Below are positions 1 to 8,861 of a stretch of DNA of 38,801 nucleotides, piece after piece. Below the pieces are notes generated by a model. That model was not told the DNA's origin and did no database searches. It was given only the letters and a program-made list of their open reading frames with translations. This stretch comes from Candidatus Woesearchaeota archaeon (GTDB lineage Archaea; Nanobdellota; Nanobdellia; Woesearchaeales; DSVV01), in NCBI GenBank assembly GCA_018657385.1, contig JABHXF010000055.1, positions 1 through 38,801 of the forward strand, in the 5' to 3' direction. Both the position numbers and the translations under genes were made by a program. Position 1 is the stretch's first letter. Every line of letters begins with the position of its first letter.

Positions 1-87
1 CCTGAAGCTAAAGTTGAGGAAAAACCTGAAGCTAAAGTTGAAGAGAAAGCAGAAACTGTAGAAAAACTTGAGGATAAGCAAGAATAG
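1..87 (+). CDS. C-terminal end of an unidentified gene (5' end outside window)
   Basis: Frame 1 is open from the window edge to a TAG at 85-87. The 28 visible residues are a low-complexity P/E/A/K/V repeat (PEAKVEEK twice), the same type of charged tail seen on L31e and L11 in this window. No folded domain is visible. In many archaea rpl39e is preceded by S19e or the PDCD5-like DNA-binding protein, so a tailed version of one of these is a guess from synteny only. The stop codon overlaps the GAGGG ribosome binding site of the next gene, which suggests co-transcription with rpl39e. Confidence 0.6.
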   Translation, partial: PEAKVEEKPEAKVEEKAETVEKLEDKQE

Positions 88-96
88 AGGGATAAG

Positions 97-270
97 ATGG
101 CAAGATATACTCATTTAAGCAGGAAATTAAGATTAGCAAAACTAGGACGTAGAACAAGATGGGCTCCATTTTGGACAGTTCCTAAAATTTACGGAAAAGG
201 TAGAACAGTTCATCCAGGAAGACATACAACTGTTAAAAGAAGTTGGAGAAGAACTAAAACAAAAGCATAA
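97..270 (+). CDS. rpl39e: 50S ribosomal protein L39e
   Basis: This short, very basic 57-residue protein of the large ribosomal subunit lines the peptide exit tunnel in archaea and eukaryotes. It begins MARYTHLSRKLRLAKLGRRT and contains the typical RTRWAPFW core and an Arg/Lys-rich end. Length and sequence fit the family, although the usual N-terminal SxKpLgkK segment is replaced by ARYTHLSRK. A GAGGG site at 87-91 precedes the ATG and overlaps the upstream stop. L31e follows 56 nt later, the common archaeal order L39e-L31e. Confidence 0.93.
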   Translation: MARYTHLSRKLRLAKLGRRTRWAPFWTVPKIYGKGRTVHPGRHTTVKRSWRRTKTKA

Positions 271-326
271 ATTGCTTTGTTAATAATTATCCTAACTTAA
301 AAATTATAAACACAAAGGTGTAAATC

Positions 327-998
327 ATGGCAAATGAATTAAAAAGAACATATAATGTTCCATTAAGAAAAGAATATTTGAAAGTACCAAGATACAAAAG
401 AGCTAAAAAAGCTGTTAAAGCATTACAGCAATTTGTACAAAGGCACATGAAGATTGATAATCTTGAAAATATTAAGATTGGAAAATTCTTGAATGATGAA
501 ATTTGGAAGCATGGAATCAAAAATCCACCACATCATGTTAAAGTTAATATTATCAAAGATACAAAAGAAAACAAAGCTGTTGTTGAACTATTTGGAAAAG
601 AGATTAAATTAGCAGAGAAGAAAGAAGAAAAGAAAGAAGGAATGGCAGAAAGAGTTAAAGAAAAATTAGGCGACAAGTTAGGGATCAAAGACAAGAAGCC
701 TAAAAAAGCAGATAAGAAAGCTGCTCCTGAAGAAAAGAAAGCAGAAGATGATGTTTTAGCTGAATTAAAAGGAGAAGCTAAAAAAGAAGAACCTGCTAAA
801 GAAGCTTCTGCTGAAAAAACTGAAGAACCTGCTAAAGAAGCTCCTGCTGAAAAAGTTGAAGAAGCTAAAAAAGTTGAAAAAGAAGAACTAAAAGAGTTAA
901 AAAAAGAACTTCCTAAAACACATGATAAGCCTCAAGCAACAGAAACAGCTGAAAAGAAAGTTGAACAACAACCAAATGCTCCATTGAAAAAGGAGTAA
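327..998 (+). CDS. rpl31e: 50S ribosomal protein L31e with a long charged C-terminal tail
   Basis: This is a large-subunit ribosomal protein near the tunnel exit. Residues 1 to about 90 match L31e: an RTYNVPLRKEY start, an RAKKAVKALQQFVQRHMK helix and a final strand AVVELFGKEI. The family is normally about 90-100 residues, whereas this protein has 223. The extra ~130 residues are a Lys/Glu/Ala/Pro-rich, presumably disordered tail with repeats such as EEPAKEA and a gap-free frame, so the extension is real and not a frameshift. The start has GGTG at 317-320 seven bases before the ATG. In many archaea tif6 follows L31e, but here a convergent histone gene follows instead. Confidence 0.93.
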   Translation: MANELKRTYNVPLRKEYLKVPRYKRAKKAVKALQQFVQRHMKIDNLENIKIGKFLNDEIWKHGIKNPPHHVKVNIIKDTKENKAVVELFGKEIKLAEKKEEKKEGMAERVKEKLGDKLGIKDKKPKKADKKAAPEEKKAEDDVLAELKGEAKKEEPAKEASAEKTEEPAKEAPAEKVEEAKKVEKEELKELKKELPKTHDKPQATETAEKKVEQQPNAPLKKE

Positions 999-1085
999 TT
1001 TAATTTTTATTTCTTTATTATTATTTAATTATTGAATCTAAATAAATATAATCTGAAAATCAAATTAAAAATTAAGAACCTAATA

Positions 1086-1304
1086 TTACATCTGTTTTGC
1101 AGCTAGCTTAATATCACTGTCCATAACTGTTTTTCTTCCAGAATGTTTAGATATTTTTACAGCTTGTTCAGATATATCTTGCCCTATTTCTGTTAAAATT
1201 TCAGAAAATGTAGCTAATGCTTCATCACTTATTCTTTTAGCACCTACTTTAGATAATATTCTTCCTAGTGGTGCTTTTGGAATTGTAGTAGTTTTTCTTC
1301 CCAT
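1086..1304 (-). CDS. archaeal histone (canonical HMf-type)
   Basis: This DNA-wrapping histone-fold protein has 72 residues from the chosen ATG. It has the helix-loop-helix plan of HMfA/B: an IPKAPLGRILSKVGAKRIS first helix and loop, a long central helix, the HSGRKTV loop with the conserved Arg-Thr pair, and a short third helix DIKLAAKQM. An in-frame GTG lies nine bases upstream at 1313, but GATGTGA around it resembles the ribosome binding site used in this genome, so the ATG at 1304 is preferred. It is convergent with rpl31e and divergent from gltX. Confidence 0.93.
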   Translation of the reverse strand: MGRKTTTIPKAPLGRILSKVGAKRISDEALATFSEILTEIGQDISEQAVKISKHSGRKTVMDSDIKLAAKQM

Positions 1305-1453
1305 AATTTTCACATCTGTTTTTATTATTTTTCTCCCACGAGAACAATAACCCTTAGATCTTTGTGTGTTAATAATAACATCATGAATACTCCTATTTAA
1401 ACCTTTCGATTAAATTGTTTTGTTTTCATGTAAATAATTAGAAAATTCCAAAC

Positions 1454-1463
1454 AAATATAAAT
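1454..1463 (+). promoter_or_regulatory. TATA box of gltX, leaderless transcript
   Basis: AAATATAAAT lies 22-31 nt before the gltX ATG. Archaeal transcription starts about 25 nt after the TATA box, so the mRNA would begin at or next to the start codon. No Shine-Dalgarno sequence is present, which agrees with leaderless translation. Confidence 0.55.
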
Positions 1464-1484
1464 CATAATGCTTTCTTTACAATT

Positions 1485-3176
1485 ATGGGTAAAAAAATAT
1501 TGCTTTTAGCATTAGAAAATGCTATTAAATATGATGGGAAGGCATCTCAAGGTAGTGTTATTGGTAGGCTTATCTCTGATGACCCTGGATTGGCCAAAAA
1601 CAAAGACCATATGAAAACTCTTTCTCAAGAAATAAGAGAGACAGTAAAGAAAGTTAATGAAATGAAACTAGAGGATCAACAAAAAGAGTTTGAAAAATTA
1701 GGTGGTAAAATAAGTAAAGAGAAAAAAGAAAAAAATTCTTCTCTTCCTAAATTAGAAAAGACAAAAAATGTTATTATGAGATTTGAACCCTCTCCTTCTG
1801 GTCCATTACATATTGGTCATGCTTATGTTTTAGGTTTAAACCATTATTATGCAAAAAAGTACAATGGAAAACTAATTTTAAGAATTGGGGATACAAATGC
1901 TTCAAATATTTATGAACCTTCATATGATCTTATTCCAAAAGACGCAGATTGGTTAACTTCTTCATCTGTTTCAGAATTAATGATTCAATCTGATAGACTT
2001 GATATTTATTATGAATATGCTTTAAAATTCATTGAAGCAGGACATTGTTATGTTTGTACATGTCCAGCCGAGGAGTTCAGAGAAACATCAAAGAAGAAAG
2101 AAGAATGTCTTTGTAGAGGTTTAACACCAGAACAAAATATTAAAAGATGGCATGACATGTTTGGTAAAACAGAAGAAGGTGGTGCAGTATTAAGATTTAA
2201 GACAGATATGAAACATAAAAATCCTGCTATGCGTGATTTTCCATTATTTAGAATCAATGATGATGCTCATCCAAGGACTGAGAAAAAATATAGAGTTTGG
2301 CCGTTAATGAATTTTTCTGTACTAATTGATGATCATGAAAGTGAAATGACACATATTGTCAGAGCAAAAGATCATGCTGATAATGCTAAACGTCAAGAAA
2401 TGATGTATAAAGCTATGGATTGGCTAGTTCCTCAAACATTGTTTGTTGGAAGAATTAATTTTGAAGATTTAGAAGTAAGCTGTTCTAAAACAAGAGAAAA
2501 AATTGATGAAGGTGAATTTACTGGCTGGGATGATATCAAACTACCATTTATTGGGGCATTAAAAAGACGTGGTTATCAACCTGAAACATTTATTAAATAT
2601 GCTGTTGATGTTGGCATTAGTTTAAGTGATAAGACAGTTTCTAAAAAAGATTTTTTTAAGACCCTAAATCATTTTAATAAAGAAATTCTTGAAGAAAAAT
2701 CCAATAGGTTCTTTTTCATTGCAGATCCTGTTGAAGTTTCTGTTAAAGATGCACCTTCATTAGAGATTGAGTTGGATTTACATCCTGATCATAGGAAAGG
2801 TGGTAGGGATTTACATTGTGATGAAAACTTTTATTTAGCAAAAGAAGATGTTGATAATTTTAAAACTAAAGAAATAATTAGATTGATTGATTGTTTGAAT
2901 TTTACAGTTGAAAATAAAAAAGACAATGAATTTAATTATCATTCTACAGATTTTGGACAAGTAAAAGGAAATGCTAAATTAATTCATTGGTTACCCCAAC
3001 ATGATACAACTAATGTTGAAGTGGTAATGGAAGATGGTAGTGTTGTAAAAGGAAAAGGAGAAAGATTACTAGATGATCTTAAAGAAGGAGATATTGTTCA
3101 ATTTGTAAGGTTTGGTTTTTGCAGATTAGATAGTATTGAAGAGGACAAATTAGTATTTTGGTTTGGACATCATTAA
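1485..3176 (+). CDS. gltX: glutamyl-tRNA synthetase, archaeal type
   Basis: This cytosolic class I synthetase charges tRNA with glutamate. Archaea without GlnRS use it in non-discriminating form together with a GatDE amidotransferase; that is family knowledge and is not shown here. The 563-residue protein has an archaeal N-terminal helical extension (about 1-95), then PSGPLHIGHA with the HIGH motif at 109-112. A Cys cluster at 188, 191, 193, 208 and 210 may bind zinc. The KMSKS-like loop is SCSKTR at 332-337, followed by EGEFTGWDD. The C-terminal part, from about residue 400, is the beta-barrel anticodon-binding region of the archaeal/eukaryotic GluRS/GlnRS type. The gene stands alone. Confidence 0.95.
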   Translation: MGKKILLLALENAIKYDGKASQGSVIGRLISDDPGLAKNKDHMKTLSQEIRETVKKVNEMKLEDQQKEFEKLGGKISKEKKEKNSSLPKLEKTKNVIMRFEPSPSGPLHIGHAYVLGLNHYYAKKYNGKLILRIGDTNASNIYEPSYDLIPKDADWLTSSSVSELMIQSDRLDIYYEYALKFIEAGHCYVCTCPAEEFRETSKKKEECLCRGLTPEQNIKRWHDMFGKTEEGGAVLRFKTDMKHKNPAMRDFPLFRINDDAHPRTEKKYRVWPLMNFSVLIDDHESEMTHIVRAKDHADNAKRQEMMYKAMDWLVPQTLFVGRINFEDLEVSCSKTREKIDEGEFTGWDDIKLPFIGALKRRGYQPETFIKYAVDVGISLSDKTVSKKDFFKTLNHFNKEILEEKSNRFFFIADPVEVSVKDAPSLEIELDLHPDHRKGGRDLHCDENFYLAKEDVDNFKTKEIIRLIDCLNFTVENKKDNEFNYHSTDFGQVKGNAKLIHWLPQHDTTNVEVVMEDGSVVKGKGERLLDDLKEGDIVQFVRFGFCRLDSIEEDKLVFWFGHH

Positions 3177-3272
3177 ACTATTTAATGCAACCATAAAGTT
3201 TAAAAACTACTTATTTATCCAATAAAATATAATGGACATAATGGGTTATGATAAACATTGCGAGGTGTTAAA

Positions 3273-3437
3273 ATGTCAGTAATAGTTAAAGCAAAATTAA
3301 AAGAATATGCAAAAGGTTATAATGTAAGTGGTGACTTTGCAGATGCTCTTAATAAGAAAGTTGAACACTTAATCAAAGAAGCATGTACAAGAGCAGAAGC
3401 AAATAGCAGAAAGACAGTAATGGCTAAAGATTTGTAA
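3273..3437 (+). CDS. short histone-fold protein lacking a full third helix (bacterial/face-to-face type)
   Basis: This 54-residue protein starts MSVIVKAKLKEYAKGYNVSG and ends RKTVMAKDL. It shows helix 1 (about 2-16), a short GYNVSGDF loop, a long helix 2 (about 21-45) and the R-K-T-V/K-D-L second loop of histones, with the Arg-Thr pair intact. It stops right there, so the third helix of HMf-type histones is missing. Histones of this reduced kind are known from Bdellovibrio and from archaeal 'face-to-face' histones; membership in that class is my inference. GAGGTG at 3262-3267 gives a strong ribosome binding site five bases before the ATG. A T-rich terminator follows immediately. Confidence 0.8.
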   Translation: MSVIVKAKLKEYAKGYNVSGDFADALNKKVEHLIKEACTRAEANSRKTVMAKDL

Positions 3438-3460
3438 TTTTTTCTTTTCTTTCTTTTTTT
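3438..3460 (+). terminator. oligo-T terminator of the short histone gene
   Basis: T-rich run directly after the stop codon, with several T4-T7 tracts and no hairpin needed, as expected for archaeal intrinsic termination. Confidence 0.6.
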
Positions 3461-3467
3461 AAACTAG

Positions 3468-3623
3468 GTCCGGAGGACATGTTTCCCGTGATTTTATTTT
3501 TTTATTTATAATTAATTAGATTATAATTTATTAGATAAATCCAACAACAACCAAGGCACAGACGGACTTTTCTTTCAGAAAAATCCTACTCGACTTCGTC
3601 TCGCCTGGCCAAGTTGTTGGATT
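3468..3623 (+). repeat. Y-shaped intergenic element, copy E1
   Basis: The element has two modules. First, a hairpin GTCC-gga-GGAC (3468-3478) is followed by TTTCCCGTGATT (3482-3493) and an AT-rich spacer. Second, a Y-shaped fold is closed by a perfect 11-bp stem, AATCCAACAAC (3538-3548) with GTTGTTGGATT (3613-3623). Inside are a GGC/GCC helix and two hairpins, GGAcTTTTCT/AGAAAAaTCC (3564-3586) and GAC-ttc-GTC (3592-3600). About 40 nt of the upstream module are identical to copy E3 at 34635. It lies between the terminator of the short histone gene and the end of the convergent gene at 3725. Strand is given in the hairpin-to-Y direction; the true direction is unknown. Confidence 0.8.
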
Positions 3624-3724
3624 CAAAAATTCTATCAATTTTTTTATTTTTTATATTAATTTCTCTTATAAATCCTCAAAATGATTTAGAAACAATCTAA
3701 AAGAATTATTTACTAAGATATGGT

Positions 3725-4180
3725 TTATTCATCATCATTAACAGTATTTCTTTCAATATCTCTTTGTATTTGACTTAGTTTTTCTTTATTTTCTATGTTT
3801 AGATTTTCTAGAATATCATGCATTCTATCTAAATTTTGAATTTCAGTTTTTAATAACCTCAATTTTTCTTCTTCTTCTTTTATTTCTTTAATTAATTTCT
3901 TTTTTTTAGAATAGTGTAATTTTGGTTTTTCAATTTCTTTTTGTAATTTTTTAAGTCCAATTTTAATATTCTTAAAATTTTTCTGATCATTCTCTAGTTT
4001 TTTTGAAAAATTTATTTGGTGTTTAGCAAGTAAATTAATCTTTGCATCTAAATGCTTTAAATCATCTGAGAAAGTAAATTTAGTTGAGCTAGCAATAGCT
4101 CTCATAAATTTATTAACTTGATAAGAACTACCTTCAGAAAAGATATTTACAATATTTTCCTTAATTTCACTACTTGTCAT
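3725..4180 (-). CDS. hypothetical charged coiled-coil protein
   Basis: This 151-residue protein matches no family I recognise. An N-terminal segment of about 35 residues (SSEIKENIVNIFSEG) is followed by long Lys/Glu/Leu/Ile heptad-like stretches from about 40 to 145, consistent with a coiled-coil rod, ending in NTVNDDE. There is no signal peptide or membrane segment. Its ATG lies one base after the stop of the 603-residue gene upstream, so the two are surely one operon and probably translationally coupled. Both proteins are coiled-coil, so they may pair with each other; this is inference. Confidence 0.75.
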   Translation of the reverse strand: MTSSEIKENIVNIFSEGSSYQVNKFMRAIASSTKFTFSDDLKHLDAKINLLAKHQINFSKKLENDQKNFKNIKIGLKKLQKEIEKPKLHYSKKKKLIKEIKEEEEKLRLLKTEIQNLDRMHDILENLNIENKEKLSQIQRDIERNTVNDDE

Positions 4181-4181
4181 T

Positions 4182-5993
4182 TTAGATATTTAATTCATGT
4201 CTCCCATTAGCTGGTTTTTGTTCCTCTTTTGCTTCTGGCTGAAGTGGTGGAGGGGCTTGTGAAGGAGCAGATACTTGTGAAGCTAACTGGTCTAATTCAT
4301 CAGCACTAAAATTTTGTGATGATGGTATCCCACTTGGAACAGCTGCATTTTGTGGTATTGGTCCACCTGTTAATTGTTTATTGTTATTAGTTTCAACCTT
4401 TGGCATAACATTTGGTGGTTGTATTGGTGTTGCTGCTGCTTCTGGAGAAGGCATTTTAGACATTGTTGGTGGTGCAGGCATTTCAGGTGCTTGATTATTA
4501 TTACTATTATCCATGAATTCTGCAGGCGGTACAGGTATTGCAGGCTCATCATCTTGCATTCCTCTTGATGCCATATCTTTCAATGGTAATTTGATTTCAT
4601 TTTCAAGTCTTTGAAAGTCTTGTTCTTCTTTTTCTCTACCTTTTTTTAATTCATTGACTGCACCTAATATATTTAAAATACCATTTGCAATTTTTTCATT
4701 ATCACTAAATATATTATTTAATTTAGATTCTATTGGATCTGATTTTTGCATAAGTTCAGTTGCTAATCTAAACAATGAATTCATTTCTATAATATTCTCA
4801 TTTAGTTGTTGAATTGCAGTCATCATTGATTCTGGCTTGAATTCTTTTAGATAAGTAACATTTTTCTTTATTTTCATGACTTCTTTGTTTAATTTTTGTG
4901 TTTCTTTTTCTGATTTTTTTGATTTTTTAATGCTATTTTCAAGTTTTTTTAGTTTATTTTGCATGCTAGTTAATTTTTGCAATTCTTTTTTTGGTATTTC
5001 TTTAACAACAACTTTTTGTTTAATTGTTTTAACTGAAGTTTTTTTTACTTTTGGTGATTTTTTCTTTACTATTGTCTTTTTGACTTTCTTAATCTTTTTC
5101 TTAGCTTTTTTAACTATTTTTTTCTTAGGTTTCTTTTTAGCTTTTGTTTTTTTAATTGTTGTAACTGTTTTTTTAACAATTGTTTTTTTTGGAGTCTTAG
5201 GTTTAACTTTTTTAGGTTCAACAACATGTTCTGTAACTGTTGTTGTGGTTGTTTCAGTTTTTTCAGGCATTTGTATCACATCTTTTTCTTGATTATTTGA
5301 TTCAGGAATATTTTCCTCAATAGGATTATTATCTTTTTTTGGTTCTTCAGCAACCTCTATAGTCTCAGTTACTTCCTCTGTTGGTTCTTCATGTTCTTCT
5401 TCAGATTCATCTTCATGGTCTGGCTCTTCTACTTCTTCAGTGGTTGTAATTTCTTCTGTTTCATGATGTTCTTCTTCAGATTCATCATGGTCATTTACAT
5501 CTTCTTCTTGTTCAGGTTCATCTTCTGAATTATCTTGATGCTCTTCTACATCATGTTCAGGTTCCTCTGCTTCATCATGTTCTTCCTCAGTTGTTTCTTC
5601 ATGGGATGTTTCAAGATGATCAGCAAGATCTAATTTAGGTTTATCACTTTCTTCTGTTTCATTAGAATCATCTTCATGCTTTTCTGTTTCATCATGATGT
5701 TCTTCTTCAGGCTCATCAGATTCATCTTCATGATCTGGTTCCTCTACTTCTTCAGTGGTTGTAATTTCTTCTGTTTCATGCTCTTCTGTATCTTCTTCTT
5801 GCTCAGGTTCATCATCATGCTCTTCCTCATGTTCAGAATTAGTTTCATTTTCTTCAGAATTATCTTCTTGTTCAGAATCTTCTTCTGGATTTTCTTCATG
5901 TTCTTCAGCATCTTCATGCTCTTTAGAATCCTTTATATCAAAAGCTTTTTGTCGCTCTGTTTCCATATGATCTAGAATAGTATTAAAATCCAT
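4182..5993 (-). CDS. hypothetical protein with acidic, basic and coiled-coil blocks
   Basis: This 603-residue protein has striking charge segregation. Residues from about 15 to 235 are an acidic low-complexity region rich in Glu/Asp/His, with repeats such as EEHDDEPEQEE and EEITTTEEVEEPDHED. About 255-340 is a basic Lys/Thr/Val/Pro block (KKTIVKKTVTTIKK). About 340-475 is a predicted coiled coil. The end is Pro/Met/Asn/Gln-rich and probably disordered (PAPPTMSKMPSPEAAATPIQ). There is no membrane segment. GAGGC lies six bases before the ATG, and TATA-like sequence is present around 6010-6030. It shares an operon with the coiled-coil gene at 3725. A structural or nucleic-acid-associated scaffold is possible, but no function is assigned. 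Confidence 0.75.
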   Translation of the reverse strand: MDFNTILDHMETERQKAFDIKDSKEHEDAEEHEENPEEDSEQEDNSEENETNSEHEEEHDDEPEQEEDTEEHETEEITTTEEVEEPDHEDESDEPEEEHHDETEKHEDDSNETEESDKPKLDLADHLETSHEETTEEEHDEAEEPEHDVEEHQDNSEDEPEQEEDVNDHDESEEEHHETEEITTTEEVEEPDHEDESEEEHEEPTEEVTETIEVAEEPKKDNNPIEENIPESNNQEKDVIQMPEKTETTTTTVTEHVVEPKKVKPKTPKKTIVKKTVTTIKKTKAKKKPKKKIVKKAKKKIKKVKKTIVKKKSPKVKKTSVKTIKQKVVVKEIPKKELQKLTSMQNKLKKLENSIKKSKKSEKETQKLNKEVMKIKKNVTYLKEFKPESMMTAIQQLNENIIEMNSLFRLATELMQKSDPIESKLNNIFSDNEKIANGILNILGAVNELKKGREKEEQDFQRLENEIKLPLKDMASRGMQDDEPAIPVPPAEFMDNSNNNQAPEMPAPPTMSKMPSPEAAATPIQPPNVMPKVETNNNKQLTGGPIPQNAAVPSGIPSSQNFSADELDQLASQVSAPSQAPPPLQPEAKEEQKPANGRHELNI

Positions 5994-6135
5994 CTTTTGC
6001 CTCTTTTTTAATCTATATATATTATATTATAGTATATTCTCTTATTTTATGTTAATAGATTTATAAATATTTTGGTAAATTATAGTGAATCATACATTAT
6101 ATTAAAAATAATAAGAAAAATAAAGAAAACAAAAA

Positions 6136-7770
6136 CTACATCATTGGCATTCCACCCATACCTGGTGGCATTCCTCCTTGAGGTGGTTCTGGTTGTTTAC
6201 CAGATGCAATCACATCATCTATTCTTAAGATCATTTGTGCAACTTCTGATGCTGAACTAATTGCTTGTGTTTTAATTTTCAAAGGCTCAATAATCTTATT
6301 TTGCCAAGCATCAATAACTTTTCCACTAAACACATCAATTCCTGCCCATTTTTGACCTTGGTCATGTGCTGATTTTAGTTCTGTTAAAACATCTATTGGA
6401 TCAAGACCTGCATTTTCTGCAAGTGTTCTTGGAATAACTTCCATTGCATCTGCAAAGCTGTTAACTGCTAATTGTTCTCTTCCAATTAATGAATCAGAAT
6501 ATTTTCTTAATTCTTTTGCAAGTTCAACTTCAGGAGCACCTGCTCCAGCTACAATTCCACCATCTTTTAATGCAGAAGCAACATCTCCAATGCCGTCTTC
6601 AACTGCTCTTTTAACTTCATCAGTTATGTGTTCAGTGCTTCCTCTTAATAATAATGTTACTGATTTTGGATTAAGGCAGTCTTTAACATAAGTCATTTCC
6701 TCGTCTCCAACTTTCTTTTCTTCGACAACTCCTGCATTCCCTAAATCTTCTAGGTTTAAATCATCTAAATTTGTAACAATTTTCCCATTTGTTGATTTTG
6801 CTAATGCATTCATGTCTGATTTTTTAACTCTTCTAACTGCAAAGATTCCTGCTTTTGCTAAAAAATGTTGTGCCATATCGTCAACACCTTTTTGACAGAA
6901 AATAACATTAGCACCACTTGCTTTTATTTTATCTACCATATTTTTTAGCATTCTTTCTTCTTGTTCAAGGAAAGCTTGCATTTGCATAGGATCATTTATT
7001 TGGATTTTTGCATCTATTTCTGTACTTTTAATTTCAATTGCAGAATCAATTAATGCAATTTTTGCATTTTTTACAACTCTTGGCATTCCACTATGGACTT
7101 TTTCTTTGTCTACAACAACACCATTGATTAATTCTGATTTTTCAATACTTCCACCTGTTTTTTTCTCAAGTTTTATATTTTCAATATCAATTAAAATTTT
7201 ATTGTCTTCTTTTTCAGAAATTGATTTAACTGCTTTTATAATTAATCCTGATAATAATTCTTTTGAGCTCTCTGCTCCTTTTCCAGTCATTGCTGTCATT
7301 GCAATATTTTTTAAAACATCATCATCATTATCAGTAACTGTTTCAGACATGTTATTAAGAATTTGTAATGCTTTTTCAGCTGCTAACCTATAACCTTTTG
7401 CAATAACTGTTGGATGAATTTCCAGGTCTAATAATTGTTCAGCTTTTTTCATTAGTTCTCCTGCAATTACAACTGCTGTTGTTGTTCCATCCCCAACTTC
7501 TGACTCTTGGGTTTTAGCAATCTCAACAATCATTTTAGCAGCAGGATGTTCAATATTCATTTCATTTAGAATTGTAACACCATCATTAGTTACAATAACA
7601 TCATTCATACTATCTACTAACATTTTATCCATTCCTTTTGGACCTAATGTGGTTCTAATTGTTTCTGCTACTAATCTTGCAGCCATTATATTATTTCTTT
7701 GTGCAGTTTTTCCACTATTTCTTTGTGAGCCTTCTGGCATAATAAAGATTGGTTGCATTTTATCAGTCAT
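6136..7770 (-). CDS. thermosome subunit (group II chaperonin)
   Basis: This ATP-driven double-ring chaperonin subunit folds cytosolic proteins. The 544 residues fit the family. Motifs visible are [10 protein letters not shown] at about 41-50, NDG at 62-64 and GDGTTTAVV from 93 in the equatorial ATP site, and [15 protein letters not shown] in the second equatorial half. The apical domain lies between. The C-terminus is a Gly/Met/Pro tail ([13 protein letters not shown]) as in other thermosomes. GAGGTAG precedes the ATG by seven bases. It is monocistronic and divergent from the nucleotidyltransferase gene. The 250-nt divergent region holds AT-rich TATA-like sequence but no heat-shock operator I can recognise. 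Confidence 0.97.
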   Translation of the reverse strand: MTDKMQPIFIMPEGSQRNSGKTAQRNNIMAARLVAETIRTTLGPKGMDKMLVDSMNDVIVTNDGVTILNEMNIEHPAAKMIVEIAKTQESEVGDGTTTAVVIAGELMKKAEQLLDLEIHPTVIAKGYRLAAEKALQILNNMSETVTDNDDDVLKNIAMTAMTGKGAESSKELLSGLIIKAVKSISEKEDNKILIDIENIKLEKKTGGSIEKSELINGVVVDKEKVHSGMPRVVKNAKIALIDSAIEIKSTEIDAKIQINDPMQMQAFLEQEERMLKNMVDKIKASGANVIFCQKGVDDMAQHFLAKAGIFAVRRVKKSDMNALAKSTNGKIVTNLDDLNLEDLGNAGVVEEKKVGDEEMTYVKDCLNPKSVTLLLRGSTEHITDEVKRAVEDGIGDVASALKDGGIVAGAGAPEVELAKELRKYSDSLIGREQLAVNSFADAMEVIPRTLAENAGLDPIDVLTELKSAHDQGQKWAGIDVFSGKVIDAWQNKIIEPLKIKTQAISSASEVAQMILRIDDVIASGKQPEPPQGGMPPGMGGMPMM

Positions 7771-8021
7771 TTGTATCTACCTCATGTATATTCTATTATT
7801 AATTATTAAGATTAATAAATCTAAAATCTATCTATAATCTATCTATGCGACACCCGTTTTTTATGTTATAAGAATTTGGTTAGCTTTATAAAGATTATGG
7901 ATGAATATGTGGCATATTTAATCTAATTTTATCTAATTTTAGCTATTACTATCCCCTAAGAGTAATAAACCATTATAAACTAATACGATTATAGGGTCAT
8001 ATTAATAGATAAAAATCTAAA

Positions 8022-8825
8022 ATGAAATCAAAAATCATAAAAAGGGACATTCCTTTGTTAGCTAAGTATCCACAAGAAGATTATGCTACAGCTAGGACTT
8101 TTGCTTCTAAAGTGTATAAAGAGTTTGGTGCTTTTATTAGGGCTGTTGTTATTTTTGGAGGTCAGAGTGGTACAAAAACAGAAGGTAAAAGTGATATTGA
8201 TGTACTTATTATTATTGATAATGTCAGTTTTTTCTTAACAGCTCCTGTTATTGAAACTTATCGTATTGTTGTTGCAGATTTAGCAAGGGATACATCAAAA
8301 AGATTACATGTTACAACATTAAGATTTACAAGTTTTTGGGAATATATGCGAGCTGGTGATCCAATAGGGGTTAATATTTTAAGAACAGGTATTGCTTTAA
8401 TAGATACTGGCTTTTTTTATCCATTACAAATTATGTTATATGAGGGTAGGATTAGACCAAGTCATGAATCAGTTAATGCTTATGCAGCAAGAAGTGCTTC
8501 TGTTGTGTTTAATTCAAAGATGAAGATAATGCAGGCTGTTATGGATTTATATTGGGGGGTTATTGATGCAGCCCATGCAGCATTGATGAAACAAAAAGAG
8601 ATTCCTCCTGCACCTAAAGAAATTCATGAACATATTGAAAGAAAATTAGTTAAGACTGGGTTTGTTAATAAAAAATGTCCAGGTATAATGAAAGAATTTT
8701 ATTTGTTGTCTAGAAAAATTTTACATCGTGATATTAAAGAGATGTCAGGAAGAGAATGGGATCTATACAAAATAAAAGCAGATTTTTTTGTCAATGAAAT
8801 GAAGAAAGTTAAGTATATTGCTTAA
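8022..8825 (+). CDS. nucleotidyltransferase-fold protein of unknown substrate
   Basis: This 267-residue protein carries the Pol-beta-type nucleotidyltransferase signature. VIFGGQSG (43-50) is followed by SDIDVLI with the paired metal-binding aspartates D58 and D60. The spacing between the Gly-Ser loop and the DxD fits the minimal/MNT-like families. The C-terminal ~150 residues are helical and could be a HEPN-like or substrate domain, but no RxxxxH motif is obvious. No partner antitoxin-type gene lies alongside. It may be a regulatory or tRNA/aminoglycoside-type nucleotidyltransferase; the substrate cannot be inferred. A possible TATA (ATTATAAA, about 7972-7979) lies 40-50 nt upstream of the ATG. 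Confidence 0.8.
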   Translation: MKSKIIKRDIPLLAKYPQEDYATARTFASKVYKEFGAFIRAVVIFGGQSGTKTEGKSDIDVLIIIDNVSFFLTAPVIETYRIVVADLARDTSKRLHVTTLRFTSFWEYMRAGDPIGVNILRTGIALIDTGFFYPLQIMLYEGRIRPSHESVNAYAARSASVVFNSKMKIMQAVMDLYWGVIDAAHAALMKQKEIPPAPKEIHEHIERKLVKTGFVNKKCPGIMKEFYLLSRKILHRDIKEMSGREWDLYKIKADFFVNEMKKVKYIA

Positions 8826-8861
8826 TTAATTTTTAATTTATAATAAATTTTCTTAAAAGAA

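Noticed and set aside
1305-1313. GTG start of the canonical histone adding three residues
   Set aside because: The bases fit a ribosome binding site for the ATG at 1304, and the protein family begins near MGRK.
4374-5975. Several frames on the + strand opposite the 603-residue gene
   Set aside because: They are antisense reflections of its low-complexity codon repeats (runs of Phe, Ser, Cys, Ile), without start signals.
5340-5990. Repetitive TCTTCTTCATG-like words resembling a CRISPR or satellite array
   Set aside because: The repeats have no constant unit or spacer length and encode the acidic Glu/Asp/His region of a gene in frame.
7771-8021. Heat-shock operator in the thermosome upstream region (ATCTATCT repeats near 7825-7845)
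   Set aside because: The short repeats do not match a heat-shock site I know, and simple AT-rich sequence explains them.
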